This document shows, piece after piece, positions 9,852 to 18,361 of a stretch of 51,353 nucleotides of DNA; the stretch's first letter is position 1, and every line of letters starts with the position of its first letter. Location: contig JAFZPV010000013.1 in the NCBI GenBank assembly GCA_017552535.1, positions 1-51,353 of the forward strand, written 5' to 3'. Made by a program: the position numbers and the translations under genes. The stretch is from Clostridia bacterium. GTDB lineage: Bacteria > Bacillota > Clostridia > Christensenellales > Aristaeellaceae. The notes beneath the pieces are model-generated. The model ran no database searches. It was not told the origin of the DNA and saw nothing but the letters and a program-made list of their open reading frames with translations.

Positions 9852-9857
9852 ATTATA
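9852..9857 (-). promoter_or_regulatory. Candidate -10 box for the foldase-htrA operon
   Basis: The - strand reads GGCTATAATAAAG, a perfect TATAAT, 34 bases upstream of the foldase start. No good -35 box is visible at 16-18 bases, so the promoter may be activator-dependent. Confidence 0.45.
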
Positions 9858-9920
9858 GCCGGAAACTTCTGAAGATACCATCCGCAAATTCTTAGGATTT
9901 CTTAAGACCGGCATACAGAG

Positions 9921-9941
9921 GGACAGGCCGCCGGCCTGTCC
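9921..9941. repeat. Perfect inverted repeat between GH35 and foldase genes
   Basis: A 9-bp stem GGACAGGCC / GGCCTGTCC with a 3-base loop, 28 bases after the GH35 stop. There is no T run on either side, so it is a poor intrinsic terminator. It may be an RNA-stability hairpin or a binding site. Confidence 0.5.
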
Positions 9942-9968
9942 CCCACTTGATTTCAAAACCTGTCTGTT

Positions 9969-11723
9969 TTATCCAATGTCCATTTCATCCGTAAGCACCG
10001 CTTCGGCCTTTTCAAAGCCGTCCAGCTCCAAGACGGCAAGCTCGTTCAGCCCCGGGCGCATGAATGGCGCGGGGAGATACGCCGTTCGCTGGGGGCCGAT
10101 GTGCCAGTGGCGGGACAGGGGCTTTCCGTTTATAAAGATGACGCCCTTCCTGAATCCCGGCAGGCTCACAAAGCAGTCGCAGGGGTTATCTCCGGCGTCA
10201 AACGTGCCCCTGAGCAGCACGGGCCGTCCGTCGAAGCTTTTGGGGCCGCTTTGGAAGCGCAGCTTCGAAAGATCGTCCATCGGCAGGGTGAACACTTCCC
10301 AGCCGTACAGGAACTGCTGCCCCAGGCGCACGCCCTGGGTGATGCCCTTGGGATCGCTCAGGTACGGCCCGTAGTTTACGCGCCCCATGTTTTCCACCAG
10401 GATACTCAGGTAAAGGCCTTTCTCGGGAACCCGTATCCGGATATCGGACTTTTCGTCGTTGCGGTACATCGTTCCAACGAAGCGTCCGTCGGCGAACACG
10501 TGGGCCCGGTCATGAAGGTCCTGGATATGCAGGGTGTTTTCCTCCCTCGGCCCCCGGACGAAAGCGGAATACAGGATAAAGCCGCAGCCCTGGTCAAGTT
10601 TTTCCATCGGTTTTGGGGCCGCCAGAGCATGCGATCTGCCGAGAGCAGGCGCATTGTCGATCAGATCGGCCCATTCGTTCAGTTCTACCTTTCCGTACGC
10701 TTTTCTGGGGATCGGGGCGGGCAGCGGGGTATCGTTTGCAGCGGCATAAGGTTTTAGGGCTTTCTGGAACAGGCTGTACTTGGGCGTTATATCGCCGCAC
10801 TCATTCAACAGTGCGTCGTCATCGTAGCTGTTCACGGTGGGCTGGTAGTTGCCGGGCGCGGGGCAGTTCGCGCCGTTCATGAAGCCGAAATTGGTGCCGC
10901 CGTGAAACATGTATACGGACACTGACGCGCCCGTCCTGAGCAGGCGGGCAAAATGCTCCGCGGAATCTTTCGGGTCGCGCGCATGGTGGTTTTCGCCCCA
11001 ATGGTCGAACCAGCCGTTCCAGTACTCCGAGCACATTTTCGGGCCTGTCGATTGAAAGCGATCAAGGGCTTCGAAGCGCTTTTCCGGGTCGGAGCCGAAA
11101 TTCACGGTGGCAAGCGTACCAGGCAGTGTTCCGCCCGTCAACATCCAGTCGCAGTCGCCGTCTGAGGTGAACAGCGGAATGCTGATGCCCCTTTTTTGGT
11201 ATGCATCCCTCAGATATTCCAGGTAGTCCCGGTCGTCGCCGTAGCTGCCGTATTCGTTCTCCACCTGCATCAAAAGAATATTCCCGCCGCGGCTCAGCTG
11301 CCTGGGTACCAGGATGGGCAGAAGGCGGTCCAGGTATTCGTCTACGCGGCGAATGAACGCTTTGTCCATGCAGCGCAGGGACATATCCTCCTTCAAAAGC
11401 CACCAGGGCAGGCCGCCGAATTCCCATTCAGAGCAAATATACGGACCCGGGCGCACGATGGCGTACAGGCCGAGTTCCGCTGCCGTGTCCAGGAAAGCGC
11501 CGATGTCCAGCATGCCGTCCGTTATGAAGCTGTTTTCGTCGGGCATATGCGCGTTCCAGGCAACGTAGGTCTCAACAGTGTTGAAGCCGCAGGCTTTGAG
11601 CTTGATGAGCCGGTCTGACCAGTATTCCCGCGGCACTCTGAAGTAATGGATGGCGCCCGCCAGGATGCGGAAGGGTTTTCCGTCCAGCTCGAAGCGGCCG
11701 GGGCGTACCGAAAACAGGGGCAT
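9969..11723 (-). CDS. Glycoside hydrolase family 35 beta-galactosidase
   Basis: Hydrolyses terminal beta-galactose from glycans or oligosaccharides. The 584 residues show GH35 signatures: GAIHYFRVPREYW at the N-terminus, RPGPYICSEWEFGGLP (residues 91-106), the acid/base motif QVENEYGSYG with E157, and the nucleophile motif CSEYWNGWFDHWG with E233. A jelly-roll-like C-terminal part follows from about residue 400. There is no signal peptide, so it acts inside the cell on imported sugars. It is divergent from the oxidoreductase genes and has its own promoter with an embedded LacI-type palindrome. A GGAG about 11 bases upstream supports the start at 11723. Confidence 0.93.
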   Translation of the reverse strand: MPLFSVRPGRFELDGKPFRILAGAIHYFRVPREYWSDRLIKLKACGFNTVETYVAWNAHMPDENSFITDGMLDIGAFLDTAAELGLYAIVRPGPYICSEWEFGGLPWWLLKEDMSLRCMDKAFIRRVDEYLDRLLPILVPRQLSRGGNILLMQVENEYGSYGDDRDYLEYLRDAYQKRGISIPLFTSDGDCDWMLTGGTLPGTLATVNFGSDPEKRFEALDRFQSTGPKMCSEYWNGWFDHWGENHHARDPKDSAEHFARLLRTGASVSVYMFHGGTNFGFMNGANCPAPGNYQPTVNSYDDDALLNECGDITPKYSLFQKALKPYAAANDTPLPAPIPRKAYGKVELNEWADLIDNAPALGRSHALAAPKPMEKLDQGCGFILYSAFVRGPREENTLHIQDLHDRAHVFADGRFVGTMYRNDEKSDIRIRVPEKGLYLSILVENMGRVNYGPYLSDPKGITQGVRLGQQFLYGWEVFTLPMDDLSKLRFQSGPKSFDGRPVLLRGTFDAGDNPCDCFVSLPGFRKGVIFINGKPLSRHWHIGPQRTAYLPAPFMRPGLNELAVLELDGFEKAEAVLTDEMDIG

Positions 11724-11754
11724 GCGCGATCATCTCCATCTTTGTTATACTGCC

Positions 11755-11783
11755 ATTATAGCAAAAACGTTTTCCGCGCACAA
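11755..11783 (-). promoter_or_regulatory. Promoter of the GH35 gene
   Basis: The - strand reads TTGTGC (11778-11783), a 17-base spacer, then TATAAT (11755-11760). The spacer contains the palindrome AAAACGTTTT. Confidence 0.65.
11764..11773. promoter_or_regulatory. LacI-family-type operator palindrome
   Basis: AAAACGTTTT is a perfect palindrome fitting the AAnCGnTT core of LacI/CcpA-family operators. It lies between the -35 and -10 boxes of the GH35 promoter, where a bound repressor would block RNA polymerase. Confidence 0.45.
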
Positions 11784-11826
11784 GATGCGCCCGGGCGAAA
11801 TTCCATGTCGAAAACCCGCCCGCCAC

Positions 11827-11855
11827 TTTACAGCGGATGCCGCGTGTGATAAAAT
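11827..11855 (+). promoter_or_regulatory. Promoter of the Gfo/Idh/MocA operon
   Basis: TTTACA (11827-11832), a 17-base spacer and TAAAAT (11850-11855) with a TGTGA extension before the -10. It drives the three-gene + strand operon starting at 11914. Confidence 0.7.
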
Positions 11856-11886
11856 ACGCTTGTCAACAAAGGACCAAACCATTGAT

Positions 11887-11894
11887 AAGCGCTT
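11887..11894. promoter_or_regulatory. Second LacI/cre-type palindrome in the divergent region
   Basis: AAGCGCTT matches the AAnCGnTT core and lies about 30 bases after the predicted + strand start point, just before the ribosome binding site. Flanking bases match a cre site only in part. Confidence 0.35.
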
Positions 11895-11913
11895 CGGCGC
11901 GGGGAGGAAAGAA

Positions 11914-12978
11914 ATGAACAAGCTGAACGTGGCTATCATCGGTCAGGGCCGCAGCGGCCGCGACATCCACGGCAGGTTCTTCCGTTCGGAAGCCAACGAC
12001 AAGTTCCGCGTGGCCGCCGTAGTGGACGCGCTGGAGGACAGGCGCGAGCGGGCAAAAGAAGAGTATGGCTGTGACGTGTACGCCGATTACCGTGACCTGT
12101 TCGGGCGCACGGATATCGACCTTGTGGTCAACAGCACCTTTTCCCACATGCACACGCCCGTGACCATCGACCTGCTGGAGCACGGCTTTAACGTGATCTG
12201 CGAAAAGCCCTTCGCCAAGACCTATGAAGACGGAAGCCGCTCGATCGCCGCCGCGAAAAAGAACGGAAAGCTTTTGAACGTGTTTCAGCAGTCCCGCTTC
12301 GCCCCGTATTACCGGGAGATCAAAAAGGTGCTGGCCAGCGGCGTACTGGGCAGCATCGCGCAGATCAGCATTTCCTTCTCCGGCTTCGCCCGCCGCTGGG
12401 ACTGGCAGACCAGCCAGCTGTATGCCGGAGGCAACGTGCGCAACACCGGTCCCCATCCCCTGGACCAGGCTATGGACCTGCTGGGCTTCCCGGAGGAAGT
12501 AAACGTGCTGAGCCGGCTGGGCCGCTTCGACACCTTCGGCGACGCGGACGATTACGCCAAGATCATCCTGATGGTGCCCGGAAAGCCCTGGATCGACATC
12601 GAGATCTCTTCCTGTGACTGCTACGCGCCCTATCTGTATAAGATCATGGGCAGCGAGGGCTGCCTGCGGGCAACGCTGGGCTGCGTGGAATACAAATATG
12701 TGGATAAATCCAAGTTGACACCCCGCTCCCAGATCATGGAGCCGCTGTGCAAGCCAGACGGCACGCCCTCGTACTGCACGGAGAAGCTGGAATTCATCGA
12801 AGAAAAGATCGAGGTGGAGTCCGGCGCCTTCAACAGGGCCGTAAAGGATTATTATGACATGATCTATTATGCCCTCACCGAAAGCCGGCCCATGGAGATC
12901 ACGCCCGAGCAGGTGCTCACGCAGCTCAAGGTGATCGACAAGATCCACGCCCAGACCCCGCTGACCGTATTTGCGTAA
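11914..12978 (+). CDS. Gfo/Idh/MocA family NAD(P)-dependent oxidoreductase
   Basis: About 354 residues with an N-terminal Rossmann fold: VAIIGQGRSGRDIHG is the dinucleotide loop, and CEKPFAKT holds the conserved Lys of the EKP motif. A C-terminal GFO_IDH_MocA-type alpha/beta domain follows. The family oxidises or reduces sugars, inositols or their derivatives; the substrate is not readable here. The start at 11914 has GGGGAGG (11901-11907) 6 bases upstream, so the longer open frame back to 11650, antisense to GH35, is not the gene. A related but shorter paralogue follows immediately, with its ribosome binding site over this stop codon. Confidence 0.92.
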   Translation: MNKLNVAIIGQGRSGRDIHGRFFRSEANDKFRVAAVVDALEDRRERAKEEYGCDVYADYRDLFGRTDIDLVVNSTFSHMHTPVTIDLLEHGFNVICEKPFAKTYEDGSRSIAAAKKNGKLLNVFQQSRFAPYYREIKKVLASGVLGSIAQISISFSGFARRWDWQTSQLYAGGNVRNTGPHPLDQAMDLLGFPEEVNVLSRLGRFDTFGDADDYAKIILMVPGKPWIDIEISSCDCYAPYLYKIMGSEGCLRATLGCVEYKYVDKSKLTPRSQIMEPLCKPDGTPSYCTEKLEFIEEKIEVESGAFNRAVKDYYDMIYYALTESRPMEITPEQVLTQLKVIDKIHAQTPLTVFA

Positions 12979-12991
12979 AGGAGGAGCGCAT

Positions 12992-13852
12992 ATGAAGCTT
13001 GCCATACTCGGCACCGAGAATTCCCACGCCTTCGCGTTTGCGAAGTTCATCAACACCGATCCGGATTTTTCCGACATGGAGCTGGTGGGCGTATACGGTT
13101 ACGACGCCGTTTCCAACGACAGGCTCGTGCGGGCCGGCTACGTTCAGCGCGTGGCGAACGATCCCCACGAATTCCTGGGACAGGTGGACGGCGTGCTGGT
13201 GACGACGCGCCACGGCGACCACCACTGGGAATACGCCCTGCCCTACGTAAAAAGCGGCGCCGCCGCGTTTATCGACAAACCCTTCACCGTGAAGGAAGCC
13301 TACGCCAGGGAGCTGATCAGCGAAGCGGAGAAGAGCGGCGCGCTTCTGTGCGGCGGCTCCTGCTTAAAGTTTCTTCGGGACCTTGGGCCGATCAGGGAAT
13401 TTGCGCAGCAAAACAATATCGTGGGCGGCTATGTGGGCGCGCCCATCAACATGGTAAACGATTACGCCGGATTTTTCTTCTACAGCCAGCACCTGCTGGA
13501 GATGATGCTTACGGTATTCGGTTTTGACGTAAAGGCTGTCACGGCATACTGCCCGGACGAAAGCAAAAACCGCGTGAGCGCCATTTTCGACTACGGCGAA
13601 TTTGACGTTCTGGCCCAGTATACCTCCTCCTACGGATACACCATCACCGCCTACGGCGACAAAGCCTGCCAAAGCGCCTACACCCACGACCTGGGCGACT
13701 GCTTCAAGCAGGAGCTTCTGGAGTTCAAAAACATGGTACTGAGCGGCCAGCGCCCCCACCCCTACAAAGATCTGCTCAAACCTGTGCTGATCCTGAACGC
13801 CGTACACGAATCCTACCGTACCGGCAAAAAAGTGGAGATCCCTGCAGAATAA
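12992..13852 (+). CDS. Second Gfo/Idh/MocA family oxidoreductase
   Basis: About 286 residues, shorter than its neighbour. MKLAILGTENSHAFAFAKF is a modified Rossmann loop in which the usual second and third Gly are replaced by E-N-S-H, as in the subgroup acting on odd sugar acids or glycosyl groups. The EKP motif is present as DKPFTVKEA. The C-terminal domain is reduced. AAAGGAGGAGC just before the ATG at 12992 fixes the start; a TTG at 12971 in the same frame is not supported. The pair probably work in one oxidation-reduction or epimerisation route with the GH35 sugar product. This is inference from neighbourhood. Confidence 0.88.
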   Translation: MKLAILGTENSHAFAFAKFINTDPDFSDMELVGVYGYDAVSNDRLVRAGYVQRVANDPHEFLGQVDGVLVTTRHGDHHWEYALPYVKSGAAAFIDKPFTVKEAYARELISEAEKSGALLCGGSCLKFLRDLGPIREFAQQNNIVGGYVGAPINMVNDYAGFFFYSQHLLEMMLTVFGFDVKAVTAYCPDESKNRVSAIFDYGEFDVLAQYTSSYGYTITAYGDKACQSAYTHDLGDCFKQELLEFKNMVLSGQRPHPYKDLLKPVLILNAVHESYRTGKKVEIPAE

Positions 13853-13882
13853 GCTGTGCAAGGCATAAACAGCAGAAAGCCG

Positions 13883-14920
13883 ATGAAATACCGATATAAC
13901 GGCCAGGAGATCTTTCCCGTGGTGGAGATCTACCACGATCTGATCCCCTATATCGCCGGGATCACGGAAAAAGAATTCTATATGGACGCCGAAAAGTGCG
14001 CTTTGGCCTGGCAGGCGTCCGAAGACGCCTTGCGCGCTTATTTCGGTGAATACTGCCCTGTCCGCGTTCCCGGGGCCGCTCCGCTGTCCTACGGGCATCT
14101 GGTGAGCCTGGGCGCGAAGTATACGCTTTTGGAAGATTCCGAGCCTAACGTGAAGCCGTTTGCCGAAGACCTGGACGAGGCTGTCCGCATCCTGAAGGAC
14201 GCCCGCGGGATCGATTTCGGCGCATGCTATATGTGCCGGCATTATCTTGAGATGAACCGCTTTCTGAAGAGCCGCTTTCCGGAAGCGAAGATCGCGCCGC
14301 TCAGCGGCTACGGCTTTGAGGGCGTGATCACTTCCGCCGTGCTGATGCGGGGGCAGGACGTGTTCGTAGACATGTACGAAGAGCCGGAAAAGACACAGGA
14401 GTTCTTATCCCTCCTCAACGAAAGCATCATCGAGTTCTGCTTCTGGCAGAGCCGCATAAACGGGCAGGAGCCGGTATCCTCCTTTGGTTCATACCTTTGC
14501 GACGACTTTGCCGCGCTGGTACCGCCAAAGCTCTGGGAGGAATTCGTGACCCCGTACTGGGACAGATACTACGGGGCGCGGTCTACGGGCAGCTACCGTT
14601 TTCTGCACTGTGAGGGGCTGTCAAAGGCGCATCTTTCCCATCTTCAGTATGCGCACATCACGCGCTTTCAGCCTTCCGTTTCCGAAAAGCTTACGCTGAA
14701 GGACGTGAAGGAAAGCTTGGATATCCCCTTCGACTGGCTTTTGTACGCATGGAAGGTGACCGAAATGACGGATGCCCAGCTGCAGAAATGGGTGGATGAA
14801 GCCGTGGAGGCAGGTATATTCAAGATCAGGACGCAGATCGGCAAATTCGCATGGATGAACAATAAGCAGGACCGCATCCTGGCGTTCATGAAGGCTTTTG
14901 AGAAATACAGGACGGAATAA
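13883..14920 (+). CDS. Uroporphyrinogen decarboxylase (URO-D) superfamily protein
   Basis: About 345 residues with a TIM-barrel URO-D/MtaA-like layout: an N-terminal aromatic segment, central GFEGVITSAVLMRGQD and FVDMYEEPEKTQEFL (the helical region common to this group), GSYLCDDFAALVPPKLWEEFV, and FLHCEGLSKAHL (the Cys-bearing C-terminal strand). In anaerobes, many such proteins are methyltransferases or of unknown function and not haem enzymes. No haem genes are nearby, and it follows two sugar oxidoreductases. The start is uncertain: ATG at 13883 gives a natural N-terminus, while a GTG at 13856 is also open, and neither has a strong ribosome binding site. A terminator follows. Confidence 0.82.
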   Translation: MKYRYNGQEIFPVVEIYHDLIPYIAGITEKEFYMDAEKCALAWQASEDALRAYFGEYCPVRVPGAAPLSYGHLVSLGAKYTLLEDSEPNVKPFAEDLDEAVRILKDARGIDFGACYMCRHYLEMNRFLKSRFPEAKIAPLSGYGFEGVITSAVLMRGQDVFVDMYEEPEKTQEFLSLLNESIIEFCFWQSRINGQEPVSSFGSYLCDDFAALVPPKLWEEFVTPYWDRYYGARSTGSYRFLHCEGLSKAHLSHLQYAHITRFQPSVSEKLTLKDVKESLDIPFDWLLYAWKVTEMTDAQLQKWVDEAVEAGIFKIRTQIGKFAWMNNKQDRILAFMKAFEKYRTE

Positions 14921-14935
14921 AACCTTTCAGACAGC

Positions 14936-14966
14936 AAATGCATCCGCATTCGGCGGATGCATTTTT
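14936..14966. terminator. Bidirectional terminator
   Basis: A 12-bp stem AAATGCATCCGC (14936-14947) / GCGGATGCATTT (14953-14964), loop ATTCG, with T's continuing on the + strand. It separates the convergent URO-D-like and lipase-like genes and overlaps the last bases before the lipase stop codon. Confidence 0.8.
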
Positions 14967-15753
14967 ACAGTCCGGATTTTGCCAGTTCCTCGCAGAGCGA
15001 AGAATAGAAGGCGTATATCTTTTCACGCTTGCCGCTGCGCACCATAAAATCCACGATCTCGGTATGGGAAACCGAATCGTCCAGGCAGTCGCCCCGGTAG
15101 GCGCCGAAGATCGCGGAATCCCGGGGCACGAGCCCGTCGGTAACGGTGTTTTTCTCGATAAAGCGGGAAAAGGCCAGCGGGATCGCCATCACAAAGTCCG
15201 CCTTTCCCCTGCCCTTGCGGACGGAGGTCGAAAAGCTCTGGCAGAACACGCCGTCCGCGAGGTTAACGGTTTCGGTCTCCAGATGACTAACACGCTTCAA
15301 GTCCTCGCACGCGGCGAAGCTGTCGGGCTGCTTGTCACCGAGAATCCTGTATGCCGCGTTTACCCAGAACGCCACGTACTTTACAGCGAACCTCGGAAAG
15401 CGCATGATGAACGATGCGATGGGCGAACCGCGGTGCGGGGTGCACAGCGTGGTGAGCGAGGCTATGCGGGGTGCCATATCAAAGTGCCGGATCATATGCT
15501 CTGCGTCCAGGCCGCCCTTGGAATGCGCGACGATGTTCACCTTATCCGCGCCGGAATCTTTGAGGATCTGCAGGATCTCCTCCTTCAGCTGATCGGCGTT
15601 GGTTTTTACCGAACCGAAGGCGTCGATTTTGCTTTTGTACACCTCGTATCCCTGCTGGCGCAGCTTGCGGTCGATCCTGCCCCAGGACTTCATAAAGAAG
15701 GTGTCCTTCATGCCCAGCCCGTGCACGAGAAGGATAGGATAGCGTGTCTTCAT
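14965..15753 (-). CDS. Alpha/beta hydrolase, lipase-like
   Basis: About 262 residues. YPILLVHGLGMKD is the oxyanion-hole strand. NIVAHSKGGLDAEHMI carries the nucleophile elbow as AHSKG with S78, as in bacterial triacylglycerol lipases and related esterases. TDGLVPRDSA and SHTEIVDFM supply likely Asp and His. There is no signal peptide. It is the last gene of the DegT-amidohydrolase operon, starting 6 bases after the amidohydrolase TAG stop and in the same frame. Its substrate is unknown; a deacylase for a sugar ester would fit the setting, but this is a guess. Confidence 0.85.
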   Translation of the reverse strand: MKTRYPILLVHGLGMKDTFFMKSWGRIDRKLRQQGYEVYKSKIDAFGSVKTNADQLKEEILQILKDSGADKVNIVAHSKGGLDAEHMIRHFDMAPRIASLTTLCTPHRGSPIASFIMRFPRFAVKYVAFWVNAAYRILGDKQPDSFAACEDLKRVSHLETETVNLADGVFCQSFSTSVRKGRGKADFVMAIPLAFSRFIEKNTVTDGLVPRDSAIFGAYRGDCLDDSVSHTEIVDFMVRSGKREKIYAFYSSLCEELAKSGL

Positions 15754-15759
15754 GGGACT

Positions 15760-16626
15760 CTATTCATCCTCGTGTATCAGCCTTAAAGCGTTGCGGCAGT
15801 AGATATCCTCGAGCACATCCGGCGCAAGGCCAAGGGAATCCAGCAGTTCCCGGTGCTTATTGTCGTAATAGTCCCTGCCGTACAGCACGCGGCTGCGGAA
15901 GCGCGTAAGGAACGCGCGGGTATACTCCAGGTCTCTGGAAAGCGCGCGGCGTCCGGAATTGGCAGAGATATCGCAGTACAGATTCGGGTATTTTTCCAGC
16001 AGCTTTTCGATCTTTCCGCCCGGCACCACGGGCCCTTCGGGATACGCCTGTGTAAGATACTTATCGTCATTGGATATGTGGGCCCAGAAGCCCGGCGCAT
16101 GGCCGATGAAGTTTGTATCCGGACAGGCTATCAGCACGCGCTCCAGGCAGTCGATCCCGCCGCCGTACCACCAGTTCGGGCGCGGGAACTGCTTGCCTGT
16201 AGGATATTCATAATCGAAGTGCAGAAGCACCGGCAGCCCCATCTCGCCCGCCGCGCGGAAGAGCCTGAGGGCGTCCGGGTTATCGTACATCATGCGCAGC
16301 TTCACTTCGCCGCAGATCTTTACATCGAAGGAGTTCACGGCGGCCCTCAGCCTGTTGACGGCATAGGGGTCGCGGGGATCGGGAGCGTATCCCAGGGCAA
16401 AGCGATCCGGGGCTTCCCGTATATACTCAAGCGTCGCGTCCAGTGGCACAGCGGCGCTGGGCGTGGAACGGCTCACACACCAGCTGACCTCGGGGTTGCA
16501 TTCGCTTTCGGGCGTTTCCCAGGTGAGCAGCCAGGTTTTGTCGATGCCGCACTCGTCCATGTTCTTTACGAGCTTCTGGCAGTTGTAGCCGTGATAGTAC
16601 GCGTGGTTGTGTACGTCTATGATCAT
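15760..16626 (-). CDS. Amidohydrolase family (Amidohydro_2-like) metal-dependent hydrolase
   Basis: About 288 residues of TIM-barrel metallohydrolase: MIIDVHNHAYY at the start (HxH metal site), VLLHFDYEYP (metal His), NFIGHAPGFW (second His), LYCDISANSG, and a late RVLYGRDYY where the catalytic Asp sits. The family includes decarboxylases and lactonases for small aromatic or sugar acids; no substrate is evident. GGAGGCC upstream and an 11-base gap after the DegT gene support the start and co-transcription. It ends in TAG. Confidence 0.85.
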   Translation of the reverse strand: MIIDVHNHAYYHGYNCQKLVKNMDECGIDKTWLLTWETPESECNPEVSWCVSRSTPSAAVPLDATLEYIREAPDRFALGYAPDPRDPYAVNRLRAAVNSFDVKICGEVKLRMMYDNPDALRLFRAAGEMGLPVLLHFDYEYPTGKQFPRPNWWYGGGIDCLERVLIACPDTNFIGHAPGFWAHISNDDKYLTQAYPEGPVVPGGKIEKLLEKYPNLYCDISANSGRRALSRDLEYTRAFLTRFRSRVLYGRDYYDNKHRELLDSLGLAPDVLEDIYCRNALRLIHEDE

Positions 16627-16637
16627 GCCGGCCTCCG

Positions 16638-17963
16638 TTACTTGTTTTCCGAACCGTACCAGCGCCCGCCGTTCAGCTGGTCGTTCTCGGTGATCAGCTG
16701 CTCGTAGTTCTCCGCCACGGTGCGGTACGCCTCGATATAGCGGTCGATGTGCTCGGGCATATACTTTTTGAAGGGCGGCAGGCTCACGCAGTACATCTTT
16801 TCGGAAGGCGCGCAGGCAGCGTCCATTTCGCGCACGTCCCTGTCGGCAAAGGCGATGCGGGAAGGTTTGCCGATGCCGTAAAAGTCGAAGCTTTTAAAGA
16901 ATTCGTGGGTGTGCAAACAGAAGTTGCCGCCCTCCCAGCAGTGCAGCCCGTTGGTCTCGGCGCGCACTGCCTCTGCAAAACGTCCGGAAGACAGCCCGCC
17001 CAGCTCTCCGGGCCTGTACGTGCCCTGGGGCAGGTACCAGGCGCCCATCGTGGAACCGCTGCCCTTCTCCGGGCGGATCGGATGCAGGCCCTGTATGTCC
17101 TCTATGCCGTCGCAGAAATACTGCATGGCTTTGTTCACCTCCGCCATGCGCTCGTCAAAATGATGCAGTTGGCCCAGGGCGAGGGTGCAGCAAAGCTGAT
17201 TGGCGCGGCCCTTTACGCCGCCCAGCGCGATATGAGGATACTTTGACAGCTTCGGATCGGTGATGTTTTTGGGGTTGTTCCTTTCGTAGTGGCCGTAGGC
17301 CAGCGCGCGCTCGTATATTTTCTGATCGTCCGTTACCAGCATGCCCAGTTCACCCGCTGCGAAGGCCTTCCAGCTCATCATGCTCATGGCGGCGCAGTCT
17401 CCGAACGTTCCCACTTTGCGGCCTTTGTACAGCGCCCCGTGGGCGTGGGACACGTCCTCGATCACCTTGAGGCCGTGCTTCCGGGCGATAGGCATAATGG
17501 CGTCCATGTCCGCGGGATAGCCGAAATAGTGCACCACCATGATAGCCTTGGTCCTTGGGCCGATGCAGCGCTCCAGGTCGTCCGGGTCCATGCTGAGTCG
17601 CTCGTTGATGTTGCAGAACACGGCGGAAGCGCCGAAATTGATGGCCTGCGAAACGGTGCCCCAGTAGGTCTTGGTGGGACAGATGATCTCGTCGCCCATT
17701 CCGACGCCCACGGCGAACATGGCCGCCGAAAGCGACATGGTGCCGTTCGTAAAGGCCAGCGCGTATTTGCGTCCCTGCCAGGCGGCGAATTCCTCCTGGA
17801 AGGCCAGGGTGATGTCCGTGCCGGAAAACTTATTGCGCCTTATCACGTCCAGACAGTTCTGTTCGTCTTCCTCCGTGATGATCGGCCAGTGGAAAAGCTC
17901 GTCCGGTTCCGACTGATGATCGAATATGGGTTTTCCGCCCAGCAGCGCAAGCTGTTTCTTCAT
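16638..17963 (-). CDS. DegT/DnrJ/EryC1/StrS family PLP aminotransferase
   Basis: A fold-type I PLP enzyme of 441 residues that usually transaminates a keto-sugar. NKFSGTDITLAFQEEFAAW, FTNGTMSLSAAM (PLP phosphate binding), EDVSHAHGALYKGRKVGTFGD (Asp and His of the cofactor pocket), and the lysine motif MSMMSWKAFAAGELG with K199 are all visible. No nucleotide-sugar genes are adjacent, so it may act on a free or cyclitol sugar such as scyllo-inosose, which also fits the nearby Gfo/Idh oxidoreductases; this is inference. GGGAGGCGG upstream supports the start. It heads the minus-strand operon. Confidence 0.92.
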   Translation of the reverse strand: MKKQLALLGGKPIFDHQSEPDELFHWPIITEEDEQNCLDVIRRNKFSGTDITLAFQEEFAAWQGRKYALAFTNGTMSLSAAMFAVGVGMGDEIICPTKTYWGTVSQAINFGASAVFCNINERLSMDPDDLERCIGPRTKAIMVVHYFGYPADMDAIMPIARKHGLKVIEDVSHAHGALYKGRKVGTFGDCAAMSMMSWKAFAAGELGMLVTDDQKIYERALAYGHYERNNPKNITDPKLSKYPHIALGGVKGRANQLCCTLALGQLHHFDERMAEVNKAMQYFCDGIEDIQGLHPIRPEKGSGSTMGAWYLPQGTYRPGELGGLSSGRFAEAVRAETNGLHCWEGGNFCLHTHEFFKSFDFYGIGKPSRIAFADRDVREMDAACAPSEKMYCVSLPPFKKYMPEHIDRYIEAYRTVAENYEQLITENDQLNGGRWYGSENK

Positions 17964-18169
17964 ATTTACCGCCTCCCGCAGTGAGATTCTTCTGCCAATA
18001 GAGTATCACGCCCGGACAAGTAAAGCAAGCGCGGGCGTGGATTGTTCATAAATTCGTAATGAACGAGGAGCCGGGAGTGGGCTGGCAGCTATGTGAAAAA
18101 AATGAAGACTTTGTTTTGGTAGACTTTCTGTAGACATTTGGACGGCATTTGGGCAGCAAACGGGTAGCA

Positions 18170-18194
18170 TTGGACACCAATTGGACACCATTTT
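18170..18194 (+). repeat. Direct repeat, left copy
   Basis: Two tandem TTGGACACCA units ending in TTTT. It matches 24 of 25 bases with the copy at 24544-24568 and is a candidate attL or integrase arm-site cluster. Degenerate versions (TTGGACGGCA, TTGGGCAGCA) lie just before it. Confidence 0.65.
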
Positions 18195-18320
18195 ATGGTT
18201 AATGTCATGTCTGCCTTGCCTGTCAAAATGATATCTGCTAAAACAAAAAAACGTATGTTTTGTAGAATTTGGGCGGCGAAAATGAAGGATGAAGGCTTAA
18301 AAATGTAGAATGAATGATAC

Positions 18321-18361
18321 AAAACAAGCTCCTTACGGCTTTGCCGGCGGGAGCTTGTTTT
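18321..18361. terminator. Terminator-like hairpin before the recombinase remnant
   Basis: A 12-bp stem AAAACAAGCTCC / GGAGCTTGTTTT with a 17-base loop, which would work in either direction. It may belong to a gene lost when the element decayed. Confidence 0.6.

Noticed and set aside
11650-11913. Long upstream extension of the first Gfo/Idh reading frame
   Set aside because: It is antisense to the GH35 start and crosses both promoters; the ATG at 11914 has the ribosome site and the Rossmann fold begins there.
15740-15775. Amidohydrolase TAG stop is in frame with the lipase-like gene two codons later, hinting at UAG readthrough as in carB
   Set aside because: Both proteins have natural ends and starts at this point, in-frame neighbours occur one time in three by chance, and no conserved domain is split by the stop.
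18170-18194. TTGGACACCA tandem units as a CRISPR array
   Set aside because: Only two or three units per cluster, no spacers of even length and no cas genes nearby.
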